A stretch of 21,545 nucleotides of DNA from an uncultured Microbacterium sp. (GCA_937926065.1 CALANM010000040.1:1-21545); one strand, 5' to 3'; counted from the first letter of the stretch, positions 14,845 to 21,464 are shown. Translations and numbers: made by a program. The notes: generated by a model from the letters alone, not told the origin.

Positions 14845-14878
14845 GGCGCGGCCGCACGATCACTTCGCCGGCCGCGCC
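14845..14878. terminator. Bidirectional hairpin between convergent genes
   Basis: GGCGCGGCCG (14845-14854) pairs perfectly with CGGCCGCGCC (14869-14878). The stem is 10 bp with a 14-nt loop, in the 19-bp gap between the M3 peptidase and the oppositely oriented DHFR-like gene and extending into the latter's last codons. There is no T-run, which is common for actinobacterial hairpins. Confidence 0.55.
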
Positions 14879-15423
14879 ACCTCATAGATCAGGCGGGCGA
14901 ACTGGCCCGCAGCGTGCGCTGACACGAGCCGGAGGCGGTCCGATTCCACCCTGCGGGGCAGGAGCGGGGCGCCTCCCGTCAGCAGCACGGGCGCGATCGA
15001 GACCGCGATCTGGTCCAGCGCGCCGGCTTCCAAGAACTGTCCGGCGAGGTCTCCCCCGCCGACGACCCAGATGTCTCCGTCTCCCGCTGCCGACCGGAGC
15101 TCAGGAAGGACCTCACCGACGCGACCGCTGACAAAGCGCACATCAGCTCCGGCGGGCACAGGCAGCCGCCTCGTCGTGAACACGAAGGTCGGCTTGTCTC
15201 CGTGGAACTCCCGCCACTTCGCTGGGTTCGCAAGCAGATCGCCCTCGGCGAGCAGCCACTCATAGGTCGTCGAGCCTTCGACGAGCACAGTCGCGTGTTG
15301 CGGCAGCAGGGAGGCGTCGGGCTCGGTGCCTCCTTCGACGGCGAACAGCCAGGACAGCGAATTGTCTTCATCGGCGATGAAGCCGTTCAAAGAGGTGGCG
15401 GTATCGAAGACGATGCGAGACAT
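14860..15423 (-). CDS. Dihydrofolate reductase family protein (RibD C-terminal fold)
   Basis: A 187-residue cytoplasmic protein of the RibD_C/DHFR-like fold. It begins MSRIVFDTATSLNGFIAD, the typical first strand and Met20-like loop. It has TTYEWLLAEG in the first half and IWVVGGGDLAGQFLEAGALD near residues 117-136, the glycine-rich NADPH-binding turn. Actinobacteria carry many such paralogues; most are not the essential FolA and their substrates are unknown, so I name only the family. The ATG at 15423 has a -10-like TATGGT six bases upstream (15435-15430) and no Shine-Dalgarno, suggesting a leaderless mRNA. It lies 52 bp downstream of clpX on the same strand, with a hairpin between them. Confidence 0.9.
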   Translation of the reverse strand: MSRIVFDTATSLNGFIADEDNSLSWLFAVEGGTEPDASLLPQHATVLVEGSTTYEWLLAEGDLLANPAKWREFHGDKPTFVFTTRRLPVPAGADVRFVSGRVGEVLPELRSAAGDGDIWVVGGGDLAGQFLEAGALDQIAVSIAPVLLTGGAPLLPRRVESDRLRLVSAHAAGQFARLIYEVARPAK

Positions 15424-15435
15424 GACGCGACCATA

Positions 15436-15476
15436 ACGCCGACCACCGACTTCGGGCTCGGAGCGGCGGTCAGCGT
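15436..15476 (-). terminator. Imperfect hairpin at the 3' end of clpX
   Basis: On the minus strand ACGCTGACCGCCG (15476-15464) can pair along its full 13 bases with CGGTGGTCGGCGT (15448-15436), two of them G-U, around a 15-nt loop. It begins at the last base of the clpX stop codon. It may terminate clpX before the DHFR-like gene; there is no U-run. Confidence 0.45.
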
Positions 15477-16744
15477 CAGGCGCTCTTGCGCTTCTGGCGG
15501 AGCACCAGCGTCGGCGGAGCGCCCTCGGTCACCGAGGCGCGCGTGACGACGACCTTGTCGACGTCCTCCGTGGAAGGGATCTCGAACATGATCGGCCCCA
15601 GCACGTCCTCGAGGATCGCGCGGAGACCACGAGCTCCGGTCTTGCGCGCCACAGCGAGGTCGGCGATCGCCTGCAGGGCCTCGACTTCGAACTCCAGCTC
15701 AACGCCGTCAAGCTGGAACATCCGCTGATACTGCTTGACGAAGGCGTTCTTCGGGCCAGTGAGGATCTCGATGAGAGCGGTCTGGTCGAGCGGCGACACC
15801 GACGTGACGACGGGCAGACGGCCGATGAACTCGGGGATGAGACCGAACTTGTGCAGGTCTTCCGGCTGGACCTCGCTGAACAGCTCGAGGTCCTTGCCCT
15901 TCTCGTGGAGCGGGGCCCCGAACCCGACGCCGTGCTTGCCGACTCGGGCGGAGATGATGTCCTCCAGGCCGGCGAACGCGCCAGCGACGATGAACAGAAC
16001 GTTCGTCGTGTCGATCTGAATGAACTCCTGATGGGGGTGCTTGCGACCGCCCTGCGGCGGCACCGACGCCACCGTGCCTTCGAGGATCTTCAGCAGAGCC
16101 TGCTGCACGCCCTCGCCGGAGACATCACGCGTGATAGACGGGTTCTCGGCCTTGCGCGCGATCTTGTCGACCTCGTCGATGTAGATGATGCCGGTCTCGG
16201 CGCGCTTCACGTCGAAGTCGGCCGCCTGCAGCAGCTTCAGCAGGATGTTCTCGACGTCTTCGCCGACGTAGCCTGCCTCGGTGAGGGCCGTGGCGTCGGC
16301 GACGGCGAACGGCACGTTGAGCCGCTTGGCGAGAGTCTGTGCGAGGTAGGTCTTTCCGCATCCCGTGGGGCCGAGCAGCAGGATGTTGCTCTTGGCGATC
16401 TCCACCTCGTCCGCCCGCTGCTCGGCAGGCTGCAGAGTGGAGTGCGCGCGTACGCGCTTGTAGTGGTTGTATACGGCGACCGCGAGGGCGCGCTTCGCAG
16501 CCTCCTGGCCGACCACGTACTCCTCGAGGAAAGCGAAGATCTCGCGAGGCTTCGGCAGATCGAAGTCTGCGACGACGCCGTCGTTCGACTCCGCCATGCG
16601 CTCTTCGATGATCTCGTTGCACAGCTCGACGCATTCGTCACAGATGTACACGCCGGGGCCGGCGATGAGCTGCTGGACCTGCTTCTGGCTCTTGCCGCAG
16701 AAAGAGCACTTGAACAGGTCGGCGCTCTCACCGATGCGTGCCAT
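15476..16744 (-). CDS. clpX: ATP-dependent Clp protease ATP-binding subunit ClpX
   Basis: A 422-residue AAA+ unfoldase, full length. The N-terminal zinc domain has Cys13, Cys16, Cys35 and Cys38 (CSFC and CDEC), which dimerises and binds adaptors. Walker A is GPTGCGKT (125-132), Walker B IIYIDEVDK (186-194), the pore loop GYVG (158-161) and sensor 2 lies in GARGLRAI. The loop that docks on ClpP reads VGF (near 273-275) where E. coli has IGF. As a hexamer it threads tagged proteins into the ClpP1P2 chamber. The Shine-Dalgarno AGGAGGAG just before the ATG is excellent. A hairpin at 16868-16903 separates it from the clpP genes, so it is probably transcribed at least partly from its own promoter. 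Confidence 0.98.
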   Translation of the reverse strand: MARIGESADLFKCSFCGKSQKQVQQLIAGPGVYICDECVELCNEIIEERMAESNDGVVADFDLPKPREIFAFLEEYVVGQEAAKRALAVAVYNHYKRVRAHSTLQPAEQRADEVEIAKSNILLLGPTGCGKTYLAQTLAKRLNVPFAVADATALTEAGYVGEDVENILLKLLQAADFDVKRAETGIIYIDEVDKIARKAENPSITRDVSGEGVQQALLKILEGTVASVPPQGGRKHPHQEFIQIDTTNVLFIVAGAFAGLEDIISARVGKHGVGFGAPLHEKGKDLELFSEVQPEDLHKFGLIPEFIGRLPVVTSVSPLDQTALIEILTGPKNAFVKQYQRMFQLDGVELEFEVEALQAIADLAVARKTGARGLRAILEDVLGPIMFEIPSTEDVDKVVVTRASVTEGAPPTLVLRQKRKSA

Positions 16745-16867
16745 GGTGCTCCTCCTGAATCTCAGACCTGTTCGAGCCTAACCGCTGTGACCGACAACCT
16801 GGCGCATTTCCACGCGCCTATGTCGTGCACACGATACGGCGCGCTCGCCTGACTGTCATCCGGACGC

Positions 16868-16903
16868 ACGAGAGCCCCGTCCGCGAGGGGACGGGGCTCT
16901 CGT
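16868..16903 (-). terminator. Terminator after the clpP genes
   Basis: A perfect 15-bp stem (16868-16882 with 16889-16903, arms beginning ACGAGAGCCCC) with a 6-nt loop lies 22 bp past the stop of the second clpP gene and 123 bp before the clpX start. The U-run is missing, but stem strength and position fit a transcription terminator. Confidence 0.8.
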
Positions 16904-16925
16904 GAGCGGGTGGGTCTGCGACCCG

Positions 16926-17603
16926 TCAGGAGGTGATGGCCGCAGGTGTGCGCTTGCGCGATGTGAGCACCTGGTCGACGATGCCGTACTCGAGGGCTTC
17001 GTGCGCCGAGAGGATCTTGTCGCGATCGATGTCCTTGTTGACCTCGGCGGCGGTCTTGTTGGTGTGACGCGCCATGGTCTCCTCGAGCCAGGTACGCATC
17101 CGCAGGATCTCCGCCGCCTGGATCTCGATGTCGGAGGCCTGGCCGTGGCCGGCCTCTCCGACCGCGGGCTGGTGCATGAGAATGCGGGCGTTCGGCAGGG
17201 CGAGACGCTTTCCGGGCGCGCCCGCGGCGAGCAGGACAGACGCTGCGGACGCCGCCTGGCCGAGCACGACGGTCTGGATCTCGGGCGACACGTACTGCAT
17301 CGTGTCGTAGATCGCCGTCATCGCAGTGAAGGAGCCCCCGGGCGAATTGATGTACATGACGATGTCACGGTCGGGGTCCTGCGATTCGAGCACGAGCAGC
17401 TGGGCCATGACATCGTCGGCAGATGCATCGTCGACCTGGACGCCGAGGAAGATGACACGGTCCTCGAACAGCTTGTTGTACGGGTCCTGGCGCTTGTATC
17501 CGTATGCGGTGCGCTCCTCGAACTGCGGGAGGATGTAGCGGCTCTGCGGCAGCTGCAGGCCCTGCGCGGAGTGCTGCGGAAAGCCGAAGGCGGGTGCGTT
17601 CAT
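16926..17603 (-). CDS. clpP2: ATP-dependent Clp protease proteolytic subunit, second paralogue (ClpP2)
   Basis: A 225-residue serine protease. The catalytic triad is visible as Ser119 in VLGQAASAAS, His144 in ILMHQPA and Asp195 in IDRDKILSA. INSPGGS is the oxyanion-strand signature. The GQAASAAS nucleophile turn, in place of the GMAASMG of standard ClpP, is typical of the actinobacterial second paralogue, which joins ClpP1 in a mixed double heptamer whose ClpP2 ring binds ClpX or ClpC. I chose the ATG at 17603, with GGAGGAG upstream. A GTG at 17627 that overlaps the clpP1 stop (GTGA) would add MRPEEKQR but lacks a good ribosome site. Co-transcribed with clpP1. Confidence 0.95.
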   Translation of the reverse strand: MNAPAFGFPQHSAQGLQLPQSRYILPQFEERTAYGYKRQDPYNKLFEDRVIFLGVQVDDASADDVMAQLLVLESQDPDRDIVMYINSPGGSFTAMTAIYDTMQYVSPEIQTVVLGQAASAASVLLAAGAPGKRLALPNARILMHQPAVGEAGHGQASDIEIQAAEILRMRTWLEETMARHTNKTAAEVNKDIDRDKILSAHEALEYGIVDQVLTSRKRTPAAITS

Positions 17604-17623
17604 TCTCTGTTTCTCCTCCGGTC

Positions 17624-18208
17624 TCACTGGTCGGTTCCGCCGCCGCCGACGACGTCGCTGGCGGATTCGCGGATGTGGTCGACGAAGCCGTACTCAAGGG
17701 CTTCCTCCGCCGAGAACCAGCGGTCGCGGTCGCCGTCGGCGTTGATCTGCTCGACCGTCTTACCGGTCTGCGCGGCCGTGATCTCGGCCAGGCGGCGCTT
17801 CATGTCGAGGATCAGCTGCGCCTGGGTCTGGATGTCGCTCGCGGTCCCGCCGAAGCCGCCATGCGGCTGGTGGAGCAGCACGCGTGCGTTTGGCGTGATG
17901 TAGCGCTTGCCCTTCGTGCCGGCGGTCAGCAGCAGCTGCCCCATGGAGGCGGCCATTCCGATGCCGACCGTGACGATGTCGTTCGGCACGAACTGCATCG
18001 TGTCATAGATCGCCATGCCCGCTGTGATGGATCCGCCGGGCGAGTTGATGTAGAGGTAGATGTCCTTCTCGCTGTCTTCGGCGGCGAGCAGGAGGATCTT
18101 CGCGCAGATCTCGTTGGCGTTTTCATCGCGCACCTCCGACCCCAGCCAGATGATGCGGTCTTTCAGCAGCCTGTCGAAGACGCTCGTCGCGACAAGAGGT
18201 TCAGCCAT
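17624..18208 (-). CDS. clpP1: ATP-dependent Clp protease proteolytic subunit, first paralogue (ClpP1)
   Basis: A 194-residue serine protease with the canonical nucleophile motif GMAASMG (Ser88), His113 in LLHQPHGG and Asp162 in GDRDRWFSA; spacings agree with E. coli ClpP. INSPGGSITAG is conserved. It assembles with ClpP2 into the barrel fed by ClpX and other Clp ATPases. The C-terminus ends in a Gly-rich GGGGTDQ tail. The ATG at 18208 has GGAG in a good position (AGGAGCATCC ahead of it). The promoter region at 18245-18291 holds a -10 element and a ClgR-like box. A strong hairpin ends tig upstream, so clpP1P2 forms its own transcription unit. Confidence 0.97.
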   Translation of the reverse strand: MAEPLVATSVFDRLLKDRIIWLGSEVRDENANEICAKILLLAAEDSEKDIYLYINSPGGSITAGMAIYDTMQFVPNDIVTVGIGMAASMGQLLLTAGTKGKRYITPNARVLLHQPHGGFGGTASDIQTQAQLILDMKRRLAEITAAQTGKTVEQINADGDRDRWFSAEEALEYGFVDHIRESASDVVGGGGTDQ

Positions 18209-18244
18209 GGATGCTCCTGATTCCGGGTGGTCCGTTCGTCAATG

Positions 18245-18250
18245 AATCTA
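18245..18250 (-). promoter_or_regulatory. -10 element for clpP1P2
   Basis: TAGATT on the minus strand would start transcription near 18238, about 30 nt ahead of the clpP1 start codon. The -35 region (around 18268-18273) is poor, as expected for an activator-dependent promoter. Confidence 0.45.
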
Positions 18251-18277
18251 CCGACGCGTGGTGACCGACCCGCCCGT

Positions 18278-18291
18278 GTTCGCCGTCGGCA
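18278..18291 (-). promoter_or_regulatory. Candidate ClgR binding site upstream of clpP1
   Basis: The minus strand reads TGCCGACGGCGAAC. The core consensus reported for ClgR in Corynebacterium, as I recall it, is CGCYNANRGCGWWS; this site differs from that core only at its first base. It is centred near -46 relative to the proposed start at 18238, a normal activator position. ClgR activates clpP1P2 in other actinobacteria. The factor itself is not in this window. Confidence 0.5.
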
Positions 18292-18324
18292 TATCGCCGC
18301 GCCGGTCGACTGCCTCGGAGACGA

Positions 18325-18360
18325 CGATGGGGCCGGATGCCGCAGCATCCGACCCCATCG
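18325..18360 (-). terminator. Terminator of tig
   Basis: CGATGGGG (18325-18332) pairs with CCCCATCG (18353-18360), and GGATGC (18335-18340) with GCATCC (18345-18350), giving 14 pairs with a 2x2 internal loop and a 4-nt loop. It begins 10 bp after the tig stop codon. Confidence 0.8.
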
Positions 18361-18370
18361 AGCCAGCGGA

Positions 18371-19840
18371 TTACTCCGCGTCAGCCTTCTTGGCCGCCGT
18401 CTTCTTCGCGGGAGCCTTCTTGGCGGGCTTTTCGTCGGCCCCGGCCGCGGCGTCGGCGTCGGCCTCCTTCGAGGCCGCCTCCTTGGCAGGAGCCTTCTTC
18501 GCAGGCGCCTTCTTGGCGGGCTTCTCCTCCGCCTCGGCCTCGCCCTGGTCGTCCGCTTCGTCCTCGACGGCCGCGAAGCCAGTGAGGTCGACCGGCGCGC
18601 CATCGGTGTCGACGACCTTGACCTTTCCGAGGGCGATCGCGAGCGCCTTGTTGCGGGCGACTTCACCGACCATGAGCGGCAGCTGGTTGCCCTGCTGGAG
18701 CGCGTCGACGAACTCCTGCGGCGCCATGCCGTACTGGGCGGCCGACTGGATGAGGTACTGCGTCAGCTCCTCCTGCGAGACCTGCACGTTCGAGCTCTCG
18801 GCGAGCTTGTCGAGGATCATCTGGGTGCGGAACTGCTTCTCGCTCGCCTCGGTGACCTCGGCGCGGTGCACGTCGTCTTCCAGGCGGCCCTCGCTCTCGA
18901 GGTGCTGGTGCACCTCGTCCTCGACCAGCTGGGCGGGAACAGGGATCTCGACCTTGGCGAGGAGCGCGTCGACGAGCTTGTCGCGGGCTGCAGCGCCCTG
19001 CACGAACACGGACTGCTCGGCGATGCGGCCGGCGATGCTCTCACGCAGCTCGGCGATCGTGTCGAACTCGCTGGCCATCTGCGCGAACTCGTCGTCGGCC
19101 TCCGCGAGCTCGCGCTCCTTGACCGACTTGACGGTGACAGAGACCTCAGCCTCTTGACCGGCGTGGTCGCCGCCGACGAGCTTGGAGCGGAACGTGGTGT
19201 CTTCGCCGGCAGTCAGCGATTCGACCGCCTCGTCGATGCCTTCGAGCAGCTCGCCCGAGCCGACCTCGTACGACACGCCCTCAGCGCGGTCGATCTCGGC
19301 GCCGTCGATCGTGGCGACGAGGTCGAGCTCGACGAAGTCGCCCTTCGCGGCGGGACGGTCGACGGTCACGAGCGTGCCGAAGCGGCCGCGCAGGCGGTCG
19401 AGCTCGGCGTCGACCGCCGCGTCGTCGGTCTCGACCTTGTCGACCTCGATCGTGATGTCGGAGAGCTCGGGGAGGTCGAACTCCGGACGCACGTCGACCT
19501 CGACCTCGACCTTGAGGTCGCCAGAGAAGTCCTTGTCGCTCGGCCAGTCGATGACCTCGGCCGACGGGCGCCCGACGATGCGGAGCTCGTTGGCGGTGAC
19601 GGCCTCGCGGTAGAAGCCGTCCAGGCCCTCGCTCACCGCGTGCTCGATGACGGCGCCGCGGCCGATGCGCTGGTCGATGATCGGCGCGGGCACCTTGCCC
19701 TTGCGGAAGCCAGGGATCTGCACGTCCTGAGCGATGTGCTCGTACGCGTGGGCGATGCTGGGCTTCAGCTCATCCGGGGTGACCGTGATGTGCAGCTTCA
19801 CCCGCGTCGGGCTGAGCTTCTCGACGGTGCTCGTGACCAT
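18371..19840 (-). CDS. tig: Trigger factor with a lysine-rich C-terminal tail
   Basis: A 489-residue ribosome-bound chaperone and peptidyl-prolyl isomerase. The ribosome-binding loop GFRKGK is at 44-49 (QIPGFRKGKVP). The FKBP-like domain follows (about 155-245, with KGDFVELDLVATIDG and LEGIDEAVESLTAGED), and a long helical chaperone domain runs to about 425. The tail, residues 435-489, is unusual: it contains repeated KPAKKAPAKK-type segments with 14 lysines, after an acidic patch (VEDEADDQGEAEAEE). Such tails occur in several actinobacterial trigger factors and resemble histone-H1-like Ala/Pro/Lys repeats. The ATG at 19840 follows GAGGAG; an open frame to 19972 crosses the tRNA-Pro gene and is not used. 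First of the tig-clpP1-clpP2-clpX cluster, but with its own terminator. Confidence 0.97.
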   Translation of the reverse strand: MVTSTVEKLSPTRVKLHITVTPDELKPSIAHAYEHIAQDVQIPGFRKGKVPAPIIDQRIGRGAVIEHAVSEGLDGFYREAVTANELRIVGRPSAEVIDWPSDKDFSGDLKVEVEVDVRPEFDLPELSDITIEVDKVETDDAAVDAELDRLRGRFGTLVTVDRPAAKGDFVELDLVATIDGAEIDRAEGVSYEVGSGELLEGIDEAVESLTAGEDTTFRSKLVGGDHAGQEAEVSVTVKSVKERELAEADDEFAQMASEFDTIAELRESIAGRIAEQSVFVQGAAARDKLVDALLAKVEIPVPAQLVEDEVHQHLESEGRLEDDVHRAEVTEASEKQFRTQMILDKLAESSNVQVSQEELTQYLIQSAAQYGMAPQEFVDALQQGNQLPLMVGEVARNKALAIALGKVKVVDTDGAPVDLTGFAAVEDEADDQGEAEAEEKPAKKAPAKKAPAKEAASKEADADAAAGADEKPAKKAPAKKTAAKKADAE

Positions 19841-19911
19841 GCCTGTTCGTTCTCCTCGTGTCCGGCCGCGCGCATGCGCGTCCGTTTGTGTGGTCTGGGT
19901 CTGTGGGGCCG

Positions 19912-19988
19912 TGGTCGGGGCGACAGGATTTGAACCTGCGGCCTCCCGCTCCCAAAGCGGGCGCTCTACCAAGCTGAGCTACGCCCCG
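19912..19988 (-). tRNA. tRNA-Pro (UGG)
   Basis: On the minus strand a full cloverleaf is present: acceptor CGGGGCG/CGCCCCG, D arm GCTCAGCTTGGTAGAGC, anticodon stem CCCGC/GCGGG around loop TTTGGGA with anticodon TGG (19954-19952), and T arm with GGTTCAAATCC. The discriminator A is at 19915 and CCA at 19914-19912 appears to be encoded. It lies 71 bp upstream of tig on the same strand. Confidence 0.97.
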
Positions 19989-20046
19989 GGGCGCGCACGC
20001 GCGTGCGTCGATAACGGCCTGGTCAAGTCTAGCCGACATCGCCCTG

Positions 20047-20052
20047 TACACT
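20047..20052 (+). promoter_or_regulatory. -10 element for tRNA-Gly
   Basis: TACACT would start transcription near 20059, about 22 nt before the mature tRNA. The -35 is not clear. Confidence 0.35.
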
Positions 20053-20080
20053 GTTCTCGGTGCCGTTCGATCGGCTCCAT

Positions 20081-20154
20081 GGGGATGTAGCTCAATGGTA
20101 GAGCCTCAGTCTTCCAAACTGATGGTGCGGGTTCGATTCCCGTCATCCCCTCCA
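20081..20154 (+). tRNA. tRNA-Gly (UCC)
   Basis: Acceptor GGGGATG pairs with CATCCCC, the D arm is GCTCAATGGTAGAGC, and the anticodon stem CAGT/ACTG encloses loop region CTTCCAA with anticodon TCC. The T arm contains GGTTCGATTCC, the discriminator is T, and CCA at 20152-20154 is encoded. All arms are complete. Confidence 0.97.
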
Positions 20155-20219
20155 CAAGCCCTGTATGGGATCGGGCACCTCGCACGCGGAGTGCAGACTG
20201 CGCGCCTGAGCGCGCGGAG

Positions 20220-20269
20220 GCTCCCCGCTCACGTCGTTCACTCGTGTGTGAGGCGATCAGCGGAGGAGC
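20220..20269 (+). terminator. Long imperfect hairpin downstream of tRNA-Gly
   Basis: Nineteen base pairs can form: GCTCC/GGAGC, CCGCT/AGCGG, GTCG/CGAT and TTCAC/GTGAG, with single-base bulges, one small internal loop and a TCGTGT apical loop. It lies 65 bp after the tRNA and 36 bp before the end of the convergent carbonic-anhydrase-like gene, so it may terminate one or both. A smaller GCGCGC-CTGA-GCGCGC hairpin is at 20200-20215. Confidence 0.4.
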
Positions 20270-20305
20270 TGGGGATGCGGACCAGAGTCATCTGGGACGC
20301 CGCGA

Positions 20306-20842
20306 TCAGCTGTCCCGGGCCTCGGTGTGGTCCTTCACATGCTGACGGTAGGCTTCGGCGTTCCTCCGGATGCCTTCTCGCTCCTCGGCCGTGAGCTCGC
20401 GCCGGACTTTCGCCGGCACGCCCGCGACCAGGGAGCCGTCGGGGATGACGGCGCCCTCGAGCACCACCGCTCCCCCGGCGATGAGGCAGCTCTTGCCGAT
20501 GACCGCGCCCGACAGCACGACGCTCCCCATGCCGATGAGAGAGTCATCGCCTATCGAGCAGCCATGGACGACCGCGTTGTGGCCGACCGACACGTTCCTC
20601 CCGATCACGACGGGGTGACCGGCATCCACGTGAACGGACACATTGTCCTGAAGGTTGCTGCCCGCCCCGAGAGTCACCGGGGCGCTGTCGCCGCGAACGA
20701 CGGCGTTGTACCAGACGCTCGCGCCCTCACCGAGCGTGACGGCGCCCACGACGCGCGCACCGGAGGCGACGAAGCTCGTGGGATGAAGGTCGGGCGCTCG
20801 GTCTCCGACCGCGAGGATGCGTGCATCGTCGGCGATGGTCAT
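20306..20842 (-). CDS. Gamma-carbonic-anhydrase-like hexapeptide-repeat protein
   Basis: A 178-residue protein of the left-handed beta-helix (hexapeptide repeat) fold, with the family pattern [LIV]GxxxxI repeated from about residue 30 to 145 and a C-terminal helix (TAEEREGIRRNAEAYRQHV). The three histidines that bind zinc or iron in gamma-class carbonic anhydrases are conserved: His71 (SVHVD), His88 and His93 (VGHNAVVHG), so CO2 hydration is possible. Members called PaaY, CaiE or YrdA share these residues and have other or unknown roles, so the activity is not certain. A -10-like TATCGT (20855-20850) ends seven bases before the ATG at 20842, suggesting a leaderless message. It stands alone, convergent with tRNA-Gly. 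Confidence 0.9.
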   Translation of the reverse strand: MTIADDARILAVGDRAPDLHPTSFVASGARVVGAVTLGEGASVWYNAVVRGDSAPVTLGAGSNLQDNVSVHVDAGHPVVIGRNVSVGHNAVVHGCSIGDDSLIGMGSVVLSGAVIGKSCLIAGGAVVLEGAVIPDGSLVAGVPAKVRRELTAEEREGIRRNAEAYRQHVKDHTEARDS

Positions 20843-20905
20843 GGCTCCGACGATACACAGTGCTCGATCCGCGGAAACACGCGGGTTAGCCGAGCCTTCT
20901 CTTGC

Positions 20906-20942
20906 TTGCGGAATGTCCCACGCTGAGTAGCGTTTGACTCAG
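20906..20942 (+). promoter_or_regulatory. dps promoter region with inverted repeat
   Basis: TTGCGG (20906-20911), a 16-bp spacer and TAGCGT (20928-20933) form a possible promoter with its start near 20940. The inverted repeat CTGAGT-N8-ACTCAG (20923-20928 with 20937-20942) surrounds the -10 and start site, where a repressor would act. A 7-bp hairpin (20943-20949 with 20957-20963) would sit at the 5' end of the mRNA. Confidence 0.4.
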
Positions 20943-20981
20943 AGCCGGGTCTGACGCCCGGCTGAACGAGAGGCGAGAGAC

Positions 20982-21464
20982 ATGACCAAGACGCAGACCA
21001 TCCCCGCGACCACCGCCGGCACCGAGGCCGCCACGAGCACCGCTCAGCTCCTGAGCCCCGTCGTGCTCGGACTGCAGGCCCTCGCCGTCAACGGCAAGCA
21101 GGCGCACTGGAACGTCCGCGGCAGCAACTTCATCGCCGTCCACGAGCTCCTCGACACCATCGTGGCGAACGCACAGGGCTACGCCGACCTGGCTGCGGAG
21201 CGCATCGTCGCTCTCGGCCTGCCCCTCGACGCCCGTGTCGCCACCGTGGCAGAGAAGACGACCACCGCCGTCCCGGCCGGATTCGCTCAGTGGCAGGACG
21301 AGATCCGCGCGGTCATCGCCGACATCGACGCCGTGCTGGCCGATGTGCAGGCAGCGATCGACGGCCTCGACGAGACCGATCTGACGAGCCAGGACGTCGC
21401 GATCGAGATCAAGTCGGGCCTCGACAAGGACCGCTGGTTCCTCTTCGCGCACATCGCTGAGTGA
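20982..21464 (+). CDS. dps: Dps-family ferritin (DNA protection during starvation)
   Basis: A 160-residue four-helix-bundle protein that assembles into a dodecamer, oxidises Fe(II) with hydrogen peroxide and stores iron; many members also coat DNA. All five ferroxidase-site residues are present with the spacing of E. coli Dps: His42 (KQAHWNVRG), His54, Asp58 (VHELLD), Asp69 and Glu73 (ADLAAE). The N-terminal tail (about 20 residues, TKTQTIPATTAGTEAATST) has only one lysine, so DNA binding through it may be weak. The ATG follows a Shine-Dalgarno-like GAGAGG. A single-gene unit ended by a strong terminator; the upstream region suggests repressor control. Confidence 0.96.
   Translation: MTKTQTIPATTAGTEAATSTAQLLSPVVLGLQALAVNGKQAHWNVRGSNFIAVHELLDTIVANAQGYADLAAERIVALGLPLDARVATVAEKTTTAVPAGFAQWQDEIRAVIADIDAVLADVQAAIDGLDETDLTSQDVAIEIKSGLDKDRWFLFAHIAE

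Noticed and set aside
16801..16818. GGCGC-N8-GCGCC inverted repeat upstream of clpX as an operator
   Set aside because: Short GC arms are expected by chance at this base composition, and it matches neither ClgR nor HspR-type sites.
17604..17627. GTG at 17627 as the clpP2 start
   Set aside because: Although it overlaps the clpP1 stop as GTGA, it lacks a Shine-Dalgarno, whereas the ATG at 17603 has GGAGGAG upstream; not fully excluded.
19869..19880. CGCGCATGCGCG palindrome between tRNA-Pro and tig
   Set aside because: Self-complementary but with no loop as RNA, and made of common GC steps; could be chance.
18227..19933. Plus-strand frame of 568 codons opposite tig
   Set aside because: Antisense shadow of tig with Leu/Val/Asp/Arg composition and no recognisable domain; it also crosses the tig terminator.
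20881..20899. Possible IdeR/DtxR iron box upstream of dps
   Set aside because: Only about 12 of 19 positions agree with the consensus and one half is nearly absent; also distant from the proposed -10.
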